From contig NZ_UGHK01000001.1 in NCBI RefSeq assembly GCF_900450705.1, positions 124,001-188,000 on the forward strand: a stretch of DNA of 64,000 nt, read 5' to 3'. The notes under the pieces are model-generated. The model worked only from the letters and a program-made list of their open reading frames with translations. It was not told the origin of the DNA and ran no database searches. The stretch is from Avibacterium paragallinarum. Its GTDB lineage: Bacteria; Pseudomonadota; Gammaproteobacteria; Enterobacterales; Pasteurellaceae. Shown here one piece after another: positions 27,683 to 37,197 of the stretch (position 1 is the first letter of the stretch; each line of letters begins with the position of its first letter). A program made the translations under genes and the position numbers.

Positions 27683-27747
27683 GAATATGAATGTAGCATC
27701 ATAATAAATTTATGACTTTTTACATTTTAATAGCAACCTAACTGCAT

Positions 27748-28503
27748 TTAATTGCTCAGCGTAAACCGTATTGGAACAACATTAATTTCCTGTAGCCCGA
27801 AAGGCTTTGGACCAACAGATTGTGCGTTTTTCACCGCATTCAACGCGGCATTATCTAAATCGGCATTGCCTGAGGATTGTGCCACTTTAATATTACCAAT
27901 CGTTCCGTTATTTGCTACAGAAAAGGAAATCTTCACTATACCTTGCTTACGCATTAATTTTGCACGCTGTGGATAGCGTTTTTGCCGTTCAAATTCTCTG
28001 CGTAGAGCTAAAAGATAGGCTTTCACCTCATCTGTGCTGTTTCCTTTGCCCACCAAATTAGGGTTGTCCACCGTGGCTTTACCTAATCCTGTGGCGACAG
28101 AATCTATTTTCGCTGCAGAATCTACATTACGGTCACCCTTTGATAGATCTTTATTTTTTATCGCTTTATTTGATTTTTCTTTTGGCTTTTTCTTTTCTTT
28201 TGGTTTTTCTTTTTTCACTTCCGTGACTTTTTCAGGCTGTTGCGTCGGATCAGGCACATCTTCCTTCGCCACAGGTTGAGGTTCAGGCTTCACTTCTGGC
28301 TCAGGCTCAGGGACTGGAGCAGGCTCAGGTTCGACCATCATTCCTTGCAACATTTCCATTGAAATGCTGGTGTCGATCAAATCAGCCTGATAGCCATTAG
28401 CACTGTCATCAGATCGTAACGCATAAGCAATCCCGCCGAACAAAAAACAATGAAAGAGCAAAGAAGCTAAAAAGCCAAACCAAGAACGCTGTTTGTTCGT
28501 CAT
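27748..28503 (-). CDS. tonB: TonB energy-transducing protein
   Basis: The 251-residue protein couples the proton motive force to outer-membrane receptors for iron, haem and other ligands. It has one N-terminal membrane anchor ([22 protein letters not shown]), a long Pro/Glu then Lys-rich periplasmic spacer (about 50-115), and a C-terminal TonB domain (about 165-251) with [21 protein letters not shown]. The gene is third in the exbB-exbD-tonB operon, with its start overlapping the exbD stop. Confidence 0.96.
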   Translation of the reverse strand: MTNKQRSWFGFLASLLFHCFLFGGIAYALRSDDSANGYQADLIDTSISMEMLQGMMVEPEPAPVPEPEPEVKPEPQPVAKEDVPDPTQQPEKVTEVKKEKPKEKKKPKEKSNKAIKNKDLSKGDRNVDSAAKIDSVATGLGKATVDNPNLVGKGNSTDEVKAYLLALRREFERQKRYPQRAKLMRKQGIVKISFSVANNGTIGNIKVAQSSGNADLDNAALNAVKNAQSVGPKPFGLQEINVVPIRFTLSN

Positions 28504-28889
28504 TTATTTGCCTTTTCTTTCATCGTCACAATGGCAACGTTTTTGATGTCATTTTTTGCCATTAAATCCGTTAGGGTTACGAAATCTTGAAATGTCGCTT
28601 TGGCATCCACTTTAAGGGTAACTTTTTGATCTTTTGCCCAGCTTGCCACTTCTTTTTCCATCTGAGCTAAATCCGTCGGCTTATCGTTAAAAAAGATTTC
28701 GCCCGTTTCTGTAACGGTTAATAATTTTGCCAAGTCATCCGACTTAAATGCCACTGTGCTACTGGCTTTTGGCACGTTCACTTGAATTTTACCTTGCGAA
28801 ATAAAAGACGCGGTAATTAATACAATCGCCAACAGCACCAACATAATGTCAATGAAAGGGATAATGTTGATTTCATCAAATTTTTTCAC
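28500..28889 (-). CDS. exbD: ExbD, proton channel subunit of the TonB complex
   Basis: The 129-residue protein has one membrane helix ([15 protein letters not shown]) carrying the essential Asp just before it (FIDIMLVLL), then a periplasmic domain. With ExbB it forms the motor that drives TonB. The start is GTG at 28889, preceded by AGGGG; the beginning [16 protein letters not shown] matches family members. It follows exbB closely and its stop overlaps tonB by four bases. Confidence 0.95.
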   Translation of the reverse strand: MKKFDEINIIPFIDIMLVLLAIVLITASFISQGKIQVNVPKASSTVAFKSDDLAKLLTVTETGEIFFNDKPTDLAQMEKEVASWAKDQKVTLKVDAKATFQDFVTLTDLMAKNDIKNVAIVTMKEKANK

Positions 28890-28898
28890 GTTATGCCC

Positions 28899-29345
28899 CT
28901 AGCTGTTTTTCTCGTTTAAGGCTTTCCATTTTAGGCGATTAACTTCTACTTTGCGTTGCAAGCCGTTGTAAAACACCATTGACGGAATGGCAACCAAAAT
29001 TCCCACCGCAGTAGCTTTTAGAGCAAGAGAAAGGTTGAGCATAATCGCCGCAGCATCAATATCACCGCCTGAATTTCGCAATTCATAGAAGGTTAATAAA
29101 ATTCCGATTACCGTCCCCAATAATCCAACATAAGGAGCATTAGACCCGATGGTAGAAATAATGGTGAGATTGCGGTTGAGATCAATGTCTAGCTCGTGGA
29201 TATTGGAGTATTTGGCAACATCAACACGGTTTAGGAAAACAAAGCGTTCAATCACAAACCATACCATAATAAAACTCATTAACCCGAGCAAACCAAGAAT
29301 AATATAATCAATGTAATGTTGTAAAAATGCGAATAATTGTGGCAT
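28899..29345 (-). CDS. exbB: ExbB, proton channel subunit of the TonB complex
   Basis: The 148-residue protein has three membrane helices and the MotA/TolQ/ExbB signature [22 protein letters not shown], followed by [19 protein letters not shown]. It starts at 29345, where AAGGAT is well placed, giving the short Haemophilus-type ExbB rather than the longer E. coli form; the in-frame 14-residue extension lacks a ribosome site. First gene of exbBD-tonB, with a Fur-like box just upstream. Confidence 0.95.
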   Translation of the reverse strand: MPQLFAFLQHYIDYIILGLLGLMSFIMVWFVIERFVFLNRVDVAKYSNIHELDIDLNRNLTIISTIGSNAPYVGLLGTVIGILLTFYELRNSGGDIDAAAIMLNLSLALKATAVGILVAIPSMVFYNGLQRKVEVNRLKWKALNEKNS

Positions 29346-29402
29346 TGGAAAATCCTTAACGCTGACTTCAAAATAGAATTTAGGCAATCCGCCTATTAAT
29401 TA

Positions 29403-29423
29403 GTATTGAGAATTAATTTCAAT
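29403..29423 (-). promoter_or_regulatory. Fur-like box upstream of exbB
   Basis: GTATTGAGAATTAATTTCAAT is an AT-rich imperfect palindrome (ATTGARAATTAATTYTCAAT-like on the coding strand), close to the 19-bp Fur box, about 60 bp before exbB. Iron control of exbBD-tonB is usual. Confidence 0.5.
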
Positions 29424-29527
29424 TAGATTACGAATTGTAACAAAGAAAAATTTATGGGTCAAAGCACCAATAAAAAAGTGCGATGAAAAATGACCGTACT
29501 TTTATTGATTTTTTAGCTACAAAAGAA

Positions 29528-29555
29528 AAAGACGAAAGCAAACACTTTCGTCTTT
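29528..29555. terminator. Bidirectional terminator upstream of exbB / end region of the CNNM gene
   Basis: AAAGACGAAAG and CTTTCGTCTTT make a perfect 11-bp stem with a 6-base loop and run out in T residues. A degenerate uptake-signal pair (29476-29502) lies next to it. It would end transcription from the CNNM-CBS gene before exbB's promoter. Confidence 0.75.
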
Positions 29556-29598
29556 AAGAGGAACTGAAAAATAAGATTTTTTATTCCGCGTTTTTAGA

Positions 29599-30861
29599 TT
29601 ATGAAATTTTCTCCACCCTCGCCTGTTTCACCATATTATCTGCCACTTCTAAGATGGTGATTTTTAAGCCGTTAATCTCGCAAACCGTGCCTTCATCGGG
29701 GATTTCTTCTAAATGCTCTAGAATTAAGCCGTTGAAAGTGCGGGCTTCGTCGGTGTCTAGATGCCAGTCAAATAGTTTATTCAAATCACGGATATTAGCA
29801 GAACCTTCGATAATCATCGAGCCGTCCGATTGTTGAGTGACTTCTTCATCAATGGAAGGGGCGGTTGAGGTGGTAAATTCGCCGACAATTTCTTCTAAAA
29901 TATCTTCCAGCGTTACTAAGCCTTTAATATCGCCATATTCGTCCACAACTAAACCAATACGCTCTTTTTTATTGCGGAAATTAACTAATTGTGCGTTTAG
30001 CGGTGTGCCTTCAGGGATAAAATAAGCCTCGTCCACCGCACGAATAAGGGTTTCTTTGCTAAATTCATTTTTGTCCAACATTAAGCGGTAAGCCTCACGC
30101 ACCCGTAAGATACCCAGCACATTTTCGTCCATACTCTCTTTGTATAGCACCACTTTGCTATGTGCGGAATGGTTGAGCTGACGCATAATAGCTTTCCAAT
30201 CATCATCAATATTAATACCGCCAATATCGTTACGCGGCACCATAATATCGTCCACCGTCACTTTTTCTAAATCTAAAATGGAAAGCAGCATATTTTGGTG
30301 GGCGGAGGGAATAAATTGCCCTGATTGGTTTACAATAGCACGCAATTCTTCGGTGCTTAGCGAGCTAGTTTTAACTTCATTTTTAACTCTAAATAATTTC
30401 ATTAAGCCACGAATAATCACATTCATCACAAAAACGATCGGGCTAAAGAGCTTTAATAATGGCGTGAGAATATGGCTGGATAGAAATGCCACTTTTTCAG
30501 GATAAAGTGCTGCAATGGTTTTGGGGAAAATTTCAGCAAAAATCAGCATTGCAAAGGTTAATATTCCCGTGGCAATCGCCACGCCCATATCCCCATACAA
30601 ACGCATACCAATAATGGTGGCGATGGCGGACGCGGAAATATTAACAAGGTTATTACAAATTAGGATCAGGCTGAGCAAAATATCCGTTTTTTTGAGCAAT
30701 TTCTCGGCTTTTTTTGCTCCTTTATGCCCCTTTTCTGCCAAAAAACGCATACGGTAGCGGTTGGCAGATAACAGCCCCGTTTCAGAGCTAGAAAAATAAG
30801 CGGATAAAATCAATAAAATAATTAAGGTGATAAATAACGTACTAAGGGGAATACTATCCAA
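29599..30861 (-). CDS. CNNM/HlyC-CorC family membrane protein with CBS domains
   Basis: The 420-residue protein has an N-terminal DUF21/CNNM membrane domain (about 1-180; SAYFSSSETGLLSANRYRMRFLAEKGHKGAKKA near residue 20). Two CBS domains follow (about 200-330; VDDIMVPRNDIGGI and GLVTLEDILEEIVGEF), then a C-terminal CorC_HlyC domain. Members are linked to Mg2+/Co2+ homeostasis. It lies 45 bases after the cytochrome c assembly-like gene on the same strand, next to ffh, an arrangement common in gammaproteobacteria (yfjD-ypjD-ffh). Confidence 0.9.
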   Translation of the reverse strand: MDSIPLSTLFITLIILLILSAYFSSSETGLLSANRYRMRFLAEKGHKGAKKAEKLLKKTDILLSLILICNNLVNISASAIATIIGMRLYGDMGVAIATGILTFAMLIFAEIFPKTIAALYPEKVAFLSSHILTPLLKLFSPIVFVMNVIIRGLMKLFRVKNEVKTSSLSTEELRAIVNQSGQFIPSAHQNMLLSILDLEKVTVDDIMVPRNDIGGINIDDDWKAIMRQLNHSAHSKVVLYKESMDENVLGILRVREAYRLMLDKNEFSKETLIRAVDEAYFIPEGTPLNAQLVNFRNKKERIGLVVDEYGDIKGLVTLEDILEEIVGEFTTSTAPSIDEEVTQQSDGSMIIEGSANIRDLNKLFDWHLDTDEARTFNGLILEHLEEIPDEGTVCEINGLKITILEVADNMVKQARVEKIS

Positions 30862-30906
30862 AATTAAATCCTTTCTTTAACTCATTATTCTTGGGAAAGC
30901 CTGAGA

Positions 30907-31716
30907 TTAAAGGCTTAGCCCAAATGCGACGCGGCTGCCAAAATAGGCAAGCGAGAGCAAAATCATACCTGAAATGCAATAAATGATCATCTTTTTTCCT
31001 CGCCAATGCCATTTCCAATGTCCAATCAATGCGATGCCAATCTCAAGCCAAGCAAGAAAAGAAAACACCGCTTTTTGCACATTGTGCGGGGCAAAAAAAT
31101 CTGGCAAATAAATCGCCCCTGAAATCAGCGTCAAGGTGAGCAAAATCTCACCACTAAACATTAGGCGGAAAAAATGGCGTTCCACCGTCATCAATGGTGG
31201 AATAATGGGCGATAACGCCAATTTTTTATTTTTCAAATTGCGATCAATCCACCAAAGTTGCACCGCATATAAAGTTGCAATAAAACACAAAGCATAAGCC
31301 AACAAAGCCAACCCAATATGCAAAAATAAGCCTAAGTTGTGGCTTAAATGCTGGATAATCGAAAATGGTAAAAATGCCTGTAAAATCAAATTGATAATGG
31401 CAAGGCAATACACGATCGGCAACAAAAACCACAGGGTATTGACGCGAAAACCGATGGCACAAGTGGCAAGCATTGCCACAATCACGCTAAGCAATGAGCT
31501 AATTTCGATCAAGGTGAAATCTTGCTCATTGAATAAATGCGAGAAAAGCAGGGTTAAGCTCAGCCCGTGCAACACAATGGCGAAAAGTGCGGTGCTAAAA
31601 AATAGCGTTTTATTCGGTTTCTTCGCCTGCTCCCCTGAATGGGCTTTCAGCAACATTGGCGTAATAAAGAGAATACTCGCCACATAAAATAACATTGAAA
31701 AGACGGCAAATCCCAT
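30907..31716 (-). CDS. ypjD: Inner membrane protein YpjD, cytochrome c assembly (CcsA) family
   Basis: The 269-residue protein is almost entirely hydrophobic with about eight membrane helices. It contains LGLFLHIGLALLAYALCFIATLYAVQLWWIDRNLKNK, typical of the CcsA/CcmC-like core, with His residues that may hold haem. A role in cytochrome maturation is inferred from the fold; the real function of YpjD is not settled. It is divergent from ffh. Confidence 0.85.
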   Translation of the reverse strand: MGFAVFSMLFYVASILFITPMLLKAHSGEQAKKPNKTLFFSTALFAIVLHGLSLTLLFSHLFNEQDFTLIEISSLLSVIVAMLATCAIGFRVNTLWFLLPIVYCLAIINLILQAFLPFSIIQHLSHNLGLFLHIGLALLAYALCFIATLYAVQLWWIDRNLKNKKLALSPIIPPLMTVERHFFRLMFSGEILLTLTLISGAIYLPDFFAPHNVQKAVFSFLAWLEIGIALIGHWKWHWRGKKMIIYCISGMILLSLAYFGSRVAFGLSL

Positions 31717-31934
31717 TTTTATTCACCCTAAATCCAAATCAAGAATTATTTTTATTCTAGCCTCGCGGAGGTAAAATCGCTATAAATTTCTTTCAAATGA
31801 TGAAAATCTGTGGGATTTCAGTATAATTGAAGCAATTTTTTCTTTACGTCGTTTCTCAAAATAACACAAGGCAAACCAACGTCGTATTATTTTGCAATCA
31901 AGCGACCACAATCCAACCAAATTTAGGATAAACA

Positions 31935-33320
31935 ATGTTTGAAAACCTTTCTGACCGCCTGTCTAAAACCCTGCGTAACATTACGGGGAAAGGGCGTTTA
32001 ACTGAAGACAATATTAAAGACACCCTGCGTGAAGTGCGAATGGCATTGCTCGAAGCGGACGTTGCCTTGCCTGTGGTGCGTGAGTTTATCAACAAAGTGA
32101 AAGAACGTGCGATTGGTGAAGAAGTCAATCGTAGCCTTACCCCTGGGCAAGAATTTCTCAAAATCGTGCAGTCTGAGCTTGAAAAAGCGATGGGTGAAGC
32201 GAATGAAAGCCTAAATCTTGCCACTCAGCCACCAGCGGTGATCCTAATGGCGGGTTTACAAGGGGCGGGGAAAACTACCAGCGTAGGGAAATTAGCCAAA
32301 TTCTTGAGTGAACGTCAGAAAAAGAAAGTGATGGTGGTGTCGGCGGACGTGTATCGCCCTGCGGCGATCAAACAGCTTGAAACCCTTGCCCAAGCCGTAG
32401 GCGTGGATTTTTTCCCTTCAAGTAGCGAGCAAAATCCCGTTGAAATTACACAAGCCGCTCTTGCCGAAGCCAAGCTCAAGTTCTACGATGTGTTGATTGT
32501 GGATACCGCAGGTCGCTTGCACGTTGATAGCGAAATGATGGAAGAAATCCAAAAAATTCACACCGCACTTAACCCTGTGGAAACCCTTTTCACGGTGGAC
32601 GCAATGACAGGGCAAGATGCAGCCAATACCGCAAAAGCCTTTAACGAAGCCCTCCCACTTACTGGCGTGATTCTCACCAAAGTGGACGGTGATGCGCGCG
32701 GCGGTGCGGCACTTTCTATTCGACAAATCACCGGCAAACCGATTAAATTCCTAGGGGTTGGGGAAAAAACTGACGCCCTTGAGCCTTTCCACCCTGATCG
32801 TGTGGCTTCACGCATTTTAGGAATGGGGGATGTGCTTTCGCTCATCGAAGATCTACAACGTTCTGTGGATCAAGAAAAAGCGGAAAAAATGGCGAAAAAA
32901 TTCCAAAAAGGCGATGACTTCACTTTGGAAGATTTCCGCGATCAGCTCGTTGAAATGAAAAAAATGGGCGGAATGATGACTATGTTGGAAAAACTTCCAG
33001 GGGCGAAAAACCTCCCCGATCACGTTAAAAATCAAATGGACGATAAAATGTTCATCAAAATGGAAGCCATTATCAATTCAATGACCTTAAAAGAGCGTGC
33101 CAAACCTGAAATCATCAAAGGCTCACGCCGCCGCCGTATCTCCCTTGGCTCAGGTACGCAAGTGCAAGATGTTAATAAATTGCTCAAACAATTTGACGAA
33201 ATGCAACGTATGATGAAAAAAATGCGTAAAGGTGGAATGGGTAAAATGATGCGAAGTATGAAAGGAATGATGGGCGGAATGGGCGGCTTAGGTGGTCTTG
33301 GGGGATTATTCAAGCGTTAG
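31935..33320 (+). CDS. ffh: Signal recognition particle GTPase Ffh
   Basis: The 461-residue protein targets membrane proteins to the translocon with 4.5S RNA. It has an N domain (1-90), a G domain with GLQGAGKTTSVGKLA near 105, DTAGRLHVD near 190 and TKVDGDARGG near 248, and a Met-rich M domain (from about 300; MKKMGGMMTMLEKLPG). The C-terminus is a Gly/Met repeat tail (GGMGGLGGLGGLFKR), normal for Haemophilus-type Ffh. The ATG follows AGGATAAACA. Confidence 0.98.
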   Translation: MFENLSDRLSKTLRNITGKGRLTEDNIKDTLREVRMALLEADVALPVVREFINKVKERAIGEEVNRSLTPGQEFLKIVQSELEKAMGEANESLNLATQPPAVILMAGLQGAGKTTSVGKLAKFLSERQKKKVMVVSADVYRPAAIKQLETLAQAVGVDFFPSSSEQNPVEITQAALAEAKLKFYDVLIVDTAGRLHVDSEMMEEIQKIHTALNPVETLFTVDAMTGQDAANTAKAFNEALPLTGVILTKVDGDARGGAALSIRQITGKPIKFLGVGEKTDALEPFHPDRVASRILGMGDVLSLIEDLQRSVDQEKAEKMAKKFQKGDDFTLEDFRDQLVEMKKMGGMMTMLEKLPGAKNLPDHVKNQMDDKMFIKMEAIINSMTLKERAKPEIIKGSRRRRISLGSGTQVQDVNKLLKQFDEMQRMMKKMRKGGMGKMMRSMKGMMGGMGGLGGLGGLFKR

Positions 33321-33397
33321 TGGGTAAATACTGATGATTCCAAATATAAGGAAGTAATATAATTGTTAGTATAGTTAACTAGAATAACCCTTTGTGA

Positions 33398-33453
33398 AAT
33401 CTGCACATAATATAATGATAGTAGGTTATCTGTATCTTATTTGTGTGCAGATT
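33398..33453. repeat. Inverted repeat downstream of ffh
   Basis: AATCTGCACA (33398-33407) and TGTGCAGATT (33444-33453) pair perfectly across 36 bases between convergent genes. No T-run follows. It could be a structured 3' end or a small-RNA-like element. Confidence 0.4.
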
Positions 33454-33477
33454 GATGTTAGTGAATTATTTGAAACA

Positions 33478-33771
33478 TTAAATATGCATATTTAGATGAC
33501 CAATTCTTACGCCTAACATTCCCAAAGCTATAGGGTCAAGATAGTCGCCTAAAAATTTAAATAATTCTGTTAATTCACTGAATGTTCTATTTATTTTTAC
33601 TTGATCTTCAACTTTACGCGTAAATTCATAAGTGATTTTTCCACCTTCAATATGGGCATCTAGGGTGATATAGATTTTTTCAAAAAAATGGCTATTTGCC
33701 CCTTCCTCACCGGGATCGCTAATTCGCACATTCCATTCGTTACTAAATAAACGCTCTGTTTTTATTGACAT
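33478..33771 (-). CDS. Conserved hypothetical protein downstream of arfA
   Basis: A protein of about 97 residues, not recognised by family name. It is mixed alpha/beta with a first strand ([19 protein letters not shown]), a second ([26 protein letters not shown]) and a C-terminal helix ([17 protein letters not shown]). No signal or membrane segment is seen. AGAGGA lies just before the two adjacent ATGs (33774, 33771). It starts inside the 3' part of the arfA reading frame, beyond the arfA internal terminator, so it needs read-through or its own promoter. Confidence 0.65.
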   Translation of the reverse strand: MSIKTERLFSNEWNVRISDPGEEGANSHFFEKIYITLDAHIEGGKITYEFTRKVEDQVKINRTFSELTELFKFLGDYLDPIALGMLGVRIGHLNMHI

Positions 33772-34051
33772 CATAATATCCTCTCATTACAACTTTAATT
33801 AAGAAAAACCCGATTATAAAACCTTTGTTATCAAAAATTTTATAATCGGGCTTTTCAAAAATTTTTCCTCGATGTTTTTCGTTACGTTGATAGCTACCTT
33901 TACCTTTTCGTTTTTTTTCAATTCGCTGACGAAATAATTTATCTGACAATAAAGCCTGAATTGCGTTATCTTGGATTACACCTTTATTGTGTAGATAGAT
34001 GGTACACCCTTTTGCATCAGCAACGGGGGTAAAAGATTTTTTCTTTTTCAT
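33743..34051 (-). CDS. arfA: ArfA, alternative ribosome-rescue factor
   Basis: The segment [43 protein letters not shown] (about residues 20-65) matches the active part of ArfA, which recruits RF2 to stalled ribosomes when trans-translation fails. A strong terminator hairpin sits inside the coding region (33804-33850), downstream of the active part. Established work on E. coli and H. influenzae arfA shows the message ends there without a stop codon, and tmRNA keeps the level low. The hydrophobic codons after the hairpin ([12 protein letters not shown]) are therefore probably rarely made. Confidence 0.88.
   Translation of the reverse strand: MKKKKSFTPVADAKGCTIYLHNKGVIQDNAIQALLSDKLFRQRIEKKRKGKGSYQRNEKHRGKIFEKPDYKIFDNKGFIIGFFLIKVVMRGYYDVNKNRAFI
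33804..33850 (-). terminator. Terminator inside the arfA coding region
   Basis: On the minus strand CCCGATTATAAAA (33850-33838) pairs with TTTTATAATCGGG (33821-33809) and is followed by TTTTT. It lies before the arfA stop codon, giving a non-stop message. Confidence 0.88.
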
Positions 34052-34116
34052 CATTGCCTCTCAATATCGTTAAAAATAATGCCCTATCTTGGGCGGGCAT
34101 TATTATAGCTGAGAAA

Positions 34117-34467
34117 TTATAAAATTGCTAAAACACTTTCTGGAGGGCGACCAATTTTAGCTTTTTCGCCATTTACCACAATCGGTCGTTCAAGCAAGGC
34201 AGAATGTTGTGAGATCGCTTCAAGTAGCTGTGTTTCCGTCAAGACAGGATTATCCAATTGTAAAGTGCGGTATAAATCATCTTTCGTTCTCATCATTTCT
34301 CGTACAGTATTGAGTTGCAGTTTTTGGGCTAACTGTTGCAAAAAATCTACGGAATATTGTTGCTCTAAATAAAGCTCAATTTCGGGATTTATGCCTTGTT
34401 GCTGTAATAGAGCAAGGGTTTCACGGCTTTTGGAGCAACGAGGATTGTGGTAAATTTTGATGGTCAT
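34117..34467 (-). CDS. yfgD: ArsC/Spx-family thioredoxin-fold protein (YfgD-like)
   Basis: The 116-residue protein has the arsenate-reductase-family N-terminus IYHNPRCSKSRETLALL with Cys11, and a later RPIVVNGEKAKIGRPPESVL. E. coli has the same neighbour pair, yfgD next to perM, so it is called YfgD-like rather than a proven arsenate reductase. No arsR or arsB is nearby, arguing against a dedicated arsenic operon. It is divergent from perM. Confidence 0.85.
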   Translation of the reverse strand: MTIKIYHNPRCSKSRETLALLQQQGINPEIELYLEQQYSVDFLQQLAQKLQLNTVREMMRTKDDLYRTLQLDNPVLTETQLLEAISQHSALLERPIVVNGEKAKIGRPPESVLAIL

Positions 34468-34546
34468 AGAAAATTCCTTCTGTAAATATAAATTTGGCTA
34501 ATTTTACCTTATAATCGGCACAAAATTGCTATCAAAAGGAAGTTTT

Positions 34547-35605
34547 ATGTTTGAAATGTTAAAAAATTGGTATAAACGCCGATTTAGCGATCCGCAAGCA
34601 ATGGCGTTGCTTGCTATTTTGTTATTCGGGTTTATTGCGATTTATTTTTTTAGTGATTTACTCGCACCATTATTAGTGGCTATTGTTTTAGCGTATTTAT
34701 TAGAAATGCCAATTCGCCTGCTTAATGAGAAATTAAAATTTCCTCGATTACTTGCCACAATTTTTGTTTTGGGTGGCTTTGTTGGCATCGTACTCATTGT
34801 GGCTCTTGTGCTTATTCCGACGTTAATTAGCCAGACTATTAATTTGTTTAGCGAATTGCCTCATATGTTCAATTCCTTTAATGATTGGCTCCTTTCCTTG
34901 CCTGAGCATTATCCAGAAGTCGTGGATTATCAAATGATCGATGGCTTCTTTACCGGTGTAAAAAGTAAAATTTTAGGTTTTGGTGAATCAGCCCTAAAAC
35001 TTTCAATTTCTTCCATTATTAGTTTGGTGAGTTTGGGGATTTACGCTTTCCTTGTACCACTGATGGTTTTTTTCCTTTTAAAAGATAAACAAGAATTAAT
35101 GGCTTATATTAGTCGATTTTTACCACGCAATCGCAAACTCGCCGATCAAGTGTGGCAAGAGATGCAAAAACAAATTGCCAACTATATCCGCGGTAAAATT
35201 ATTGAAATTGTTGTTGTGGGCGTGATTAGTTATGCAATTTTTCTCTTTTTTGATCTACGTTACGCTTTGTTACTCGCAGTTGCCGTAGGGCTTTCTGTAT
35301 TAGTGCCTTATGTAGGTGCTGTGCTTGTTAGTATTCCTGTAGGACTTGTCGCGATGTCGCAATTTGGTATTGGCTCAACTTTTTGGTCATTAATGACAGC
35401 TTATGTGGTAAGCCAAATCCTAGATGGTAACTTATTAGTTCCATTCCTATTCTCTGAAGCAGTGAATCTCAATCCTTTAACAATCATCATCGCCGTTCTC
35501 ATTTTTGGTGGGCTATGGGGATTTTGGGGCGTATTTTTTGCCATTCCGCTCGCAACGTTGGTGAAAGCCGTTGTTCACTCTTGGCCTTCTGATGAAAATG
35601 CGTAG
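34547..35605 (+). CDS. perM: AI-2E family transporter / PerM-like permease
   Basis: The 352-residue membrane protein has two hydrophobic hairpins at the N-terminus and a four-to-five helix C-terminal half. It contains [21 protein letters not shown] and the family's [19 protein letters not shown] and [35 protein letters not shown]. The start at 34547 follows AAGGAAG; the longer frame from 34526 has no ribosome site. The family includes autoinducer-2 exporters and Na+/H+ antiporters, so the substrate is undetermined. Confidence 0.85.
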   Translation: MFEMLKNWYKRRFSDPQAMALLAILLFGFIAIYFFSDLLAPLLVAIVLAYLLEMPIRLLNEKLKFPRLLATIFVLGGFVGIVLIVALVLIPTLISQTINLFSELPHMFNSFNDWLLSLPEHYPEVVDYQMIDGFFTGVKSKILGFGESALKLSISSIISLVSLGIYAFLVPLMVFFLLKDKQELMAYISRFLPRNRKLADQVWQEMQKQIANYIRGKIIEIVVVGVISYAIFLFFDLRYALLLAVAVGLSVLVPYVGAVLVSIPVGLVAMSQFGIGSTFWSLMTAYVVSQILDGNLLVPFLFSEAVNLNPLTIIIAVLIFGGLWGFWGVFFAIPLATLVKAVVHSWPSDENA

Positions 35606-35655
35606 AGATATCAGGGAATTTTTAAAGTGCGGTAGAAATTTTTAATCTTTTTATT

Positions 35656-35669
35656 TGCATATTTATGCA
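35656..35669 (+). promoter_or_regulatory. Possible ArgR box upstream of artP
   Basis: TGCATATTTATGCA is an AT-centred palindrome resembling an ARG box half-pair (TGAATWWWWATTCA) about 50 bp before artP. ArgR control of arginine uptake is known in related bacteria; the match is only moderate. Confidence 0.4.
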
Positions 35670-35720
35670 ATAAACATTAATATTATTGCAATTTTACAAA
35701 GACAGAGATCTATCATAAAA

Positions 35721-36458
35721 ATGACTATTAGTGTAAAAAATTTGAATTTTTTCTACGGTTCATCGCAAGCGTTGTTTGATATAAACCTCACAGCGGAAGA
35801 TGGTGACACTGTGGTTTTATTGGGGCCAAGTGGAGCAGGAAAAAGTACATTAATTCGAACCTTAAATTTGTTAGAAGTGCCAAAATCAGGAGAACTCATC
35901 ATCGCCAATAATAAATTCGATCTATCTCAAGCAAAGGCGAATCCAAAACAAATGCGTCAATTACGGCAAGATGTAGGAATGGTTTTCCAACAGTACAATT
36001 TATGGCCGCATCTAACAGTCATCGAAAATTTAATTGAAGCCCCAGTAAAAGTGTTAGGTTTAAATAAAGAAGCTGCGAAGAAGCAGGCACTTGAGCTGCT
36101 TTCTCGTTTACGTTTAGATACTTTTGCTGAGCGTTTTCCTCTTCATCTATCAGGGGGGCAACAACAACGCGTGGCGATTGCTCGTGCTTTAATGATGAAA
36201 CCGCAAGTATTACTTTTTGATGAACCAACCGCCGCATTAGATCCAGAAATCACTGCTCAAGTTGTTGCTATTATTCAAGAATTACAACAAACAGGTATTA
36301 CACAGGTGATCGTAACACACGAGGTTTCAGTAGCACAAAAAGTGGCGACTAAAGTAGTGTATATGGAAAAAGGCCGTATTATCGAAATGGGGGACGCAAA
36401 TTGTTTCCTCCAACCCAAAACTGAACAATTTAAACAATATCTATCTCATTCACATTAA
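35721..36458 (+). CDS. artP: Arginine ABC transporter ATP-binding protein
   Basis: The 245-residue ATPase has Walker [10 protein letters not shown] near residue 37, the Q-loop [21 protein letters not shown], the signature [19 protein letters not shown] and Walker [20 protein letters not shown]. All are close to E. coli ArtP. ATG 35721 yields [21 protein letters not shown], matching ArtP; the upstream in-frame extension is not needed. First gene of artPIQM, 11 bases before artI. Confidence 0.96.
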   Translation: MTISVKNLNFFYGSSQALFDINLTAEDGDTVVLLGPSGAGKSTLIRTLNLLEVPKSGELIIANNKFDLSQAKANPKQMRQLRQDVGMVFQQYNLWPHLTVIENLIEAPVKVLGLNKEAAKKQALELLSRLRLDTFAERFPLHLSGGQQQRVAIARALMMKPQVLLFDEPTAALDPEITAQVVAIIQELQQTGITQVIVTHEVSVAQKVATKVVYMEKGRIIEMGDANCFLQPKTEQFKQYLSHSH

Positions 36459-36469
36459 GGAACAATACA

Positions 36470-37192
36470 ATGAAAAAATTATTTTTAACGACACTCTTAG
36501 CAAGTTCTGCAATGATGGTTCAAGCACAAGATATTACGTTTGCAATGGAGCCAAGTTACCCACCTTTTGAATCAACTGATGCAAAAGGGGATATTGTAGG
36601 CTTTGATGTAGATATTGCTAATGCAATTTGTAAGGAAATTGACGCAACTTGTCATTTTAAAAGCCAAGCTTTTGATGCGTTAATTCCAAGCTTAATTAAA
36701 GGCCGTGGCTTTGATGCAGCGATTTCTGCCATTGATATTACAGAGGCAAGAGCCAAACAAGTGGCATTTACTGTACCTTATTATGAAAGCTCAGCGAGCT
36801 TTATTGCCGTAAAAGGCAAAGCTGATCTCAGCACAGCAAAAACAATCGGTGTGCAAAATGGGACAACCTATCAACAATATGCCAATGCGGAAACAAAACA
36901 GTACACCACAAAATCTTATGCCAGCTTACAAGATGCCGTTCTTGATTTAAAAAATGGGCGTATTGATTTGATCTTTGGTGATACTGATGTATTGCGTGAT
37001 ATGTTTGAAAAAAATCCAGAACTCACTTTTATTGGCGAGCGTATTACCGATAAACGTTACTTTAATAACGGACTTGGTATTGCCGTAAATAAATCAAATA
37101 CAGACTTGGTAAATAGCTTAAATAAAGGTATTGAAGCTATTAAAGCAAACGGCGAATATCAAAAAATTTATGACAAATGGATGACTAAATAA
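36470..37192 (+). CDS. artI: Arginine ABC transporter periplasmic binding protein
   Basis: The 240-residue protein has a cleavable signal peptide ([19 protein letters not shown], cut after QA) and a type-2 periplasmic amino-acid-binding fold. It includes [50 protein letters not shown] and [23 protein letters not shown] precedes the ATG. It delivers arginine to ArtQM. Confidence 0.95.
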   Translation: MKKLFLTTLLASSAMMVQAQDITFAMEPSYPPFESTDAKGDIVGFDVDIANAICKEIDATCHFKSQAFDALIPSLIKGRGFDAAISAIDITEARAKQVAFTVPYYESSASFIAVKGKADLSTAKTIGVQNGTTYQQYANAETKQYTTKSYASLQDAVLDLKNGRIDLIFGDTDVLRDMFEKNPELTFIGERITDKRYFNNGLGIAVNKSNTDLVNSLNKGIEAIKANGEYQKIYDKWMTK

Positions 37193-37197
37193 TCCCT

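Noticed and set aside
28140-28340. Lys- and Pro/Glu-rich low-complexity repeats
   Set aside because: This is the normal periplasmic spacer of TonB.
33200-33320. Low-complexity Met/Gly repeats at the end of ffh
   Set aside because: This is the usual Met-rich RNA-binding domain and Gly-rich tail of Ffh.
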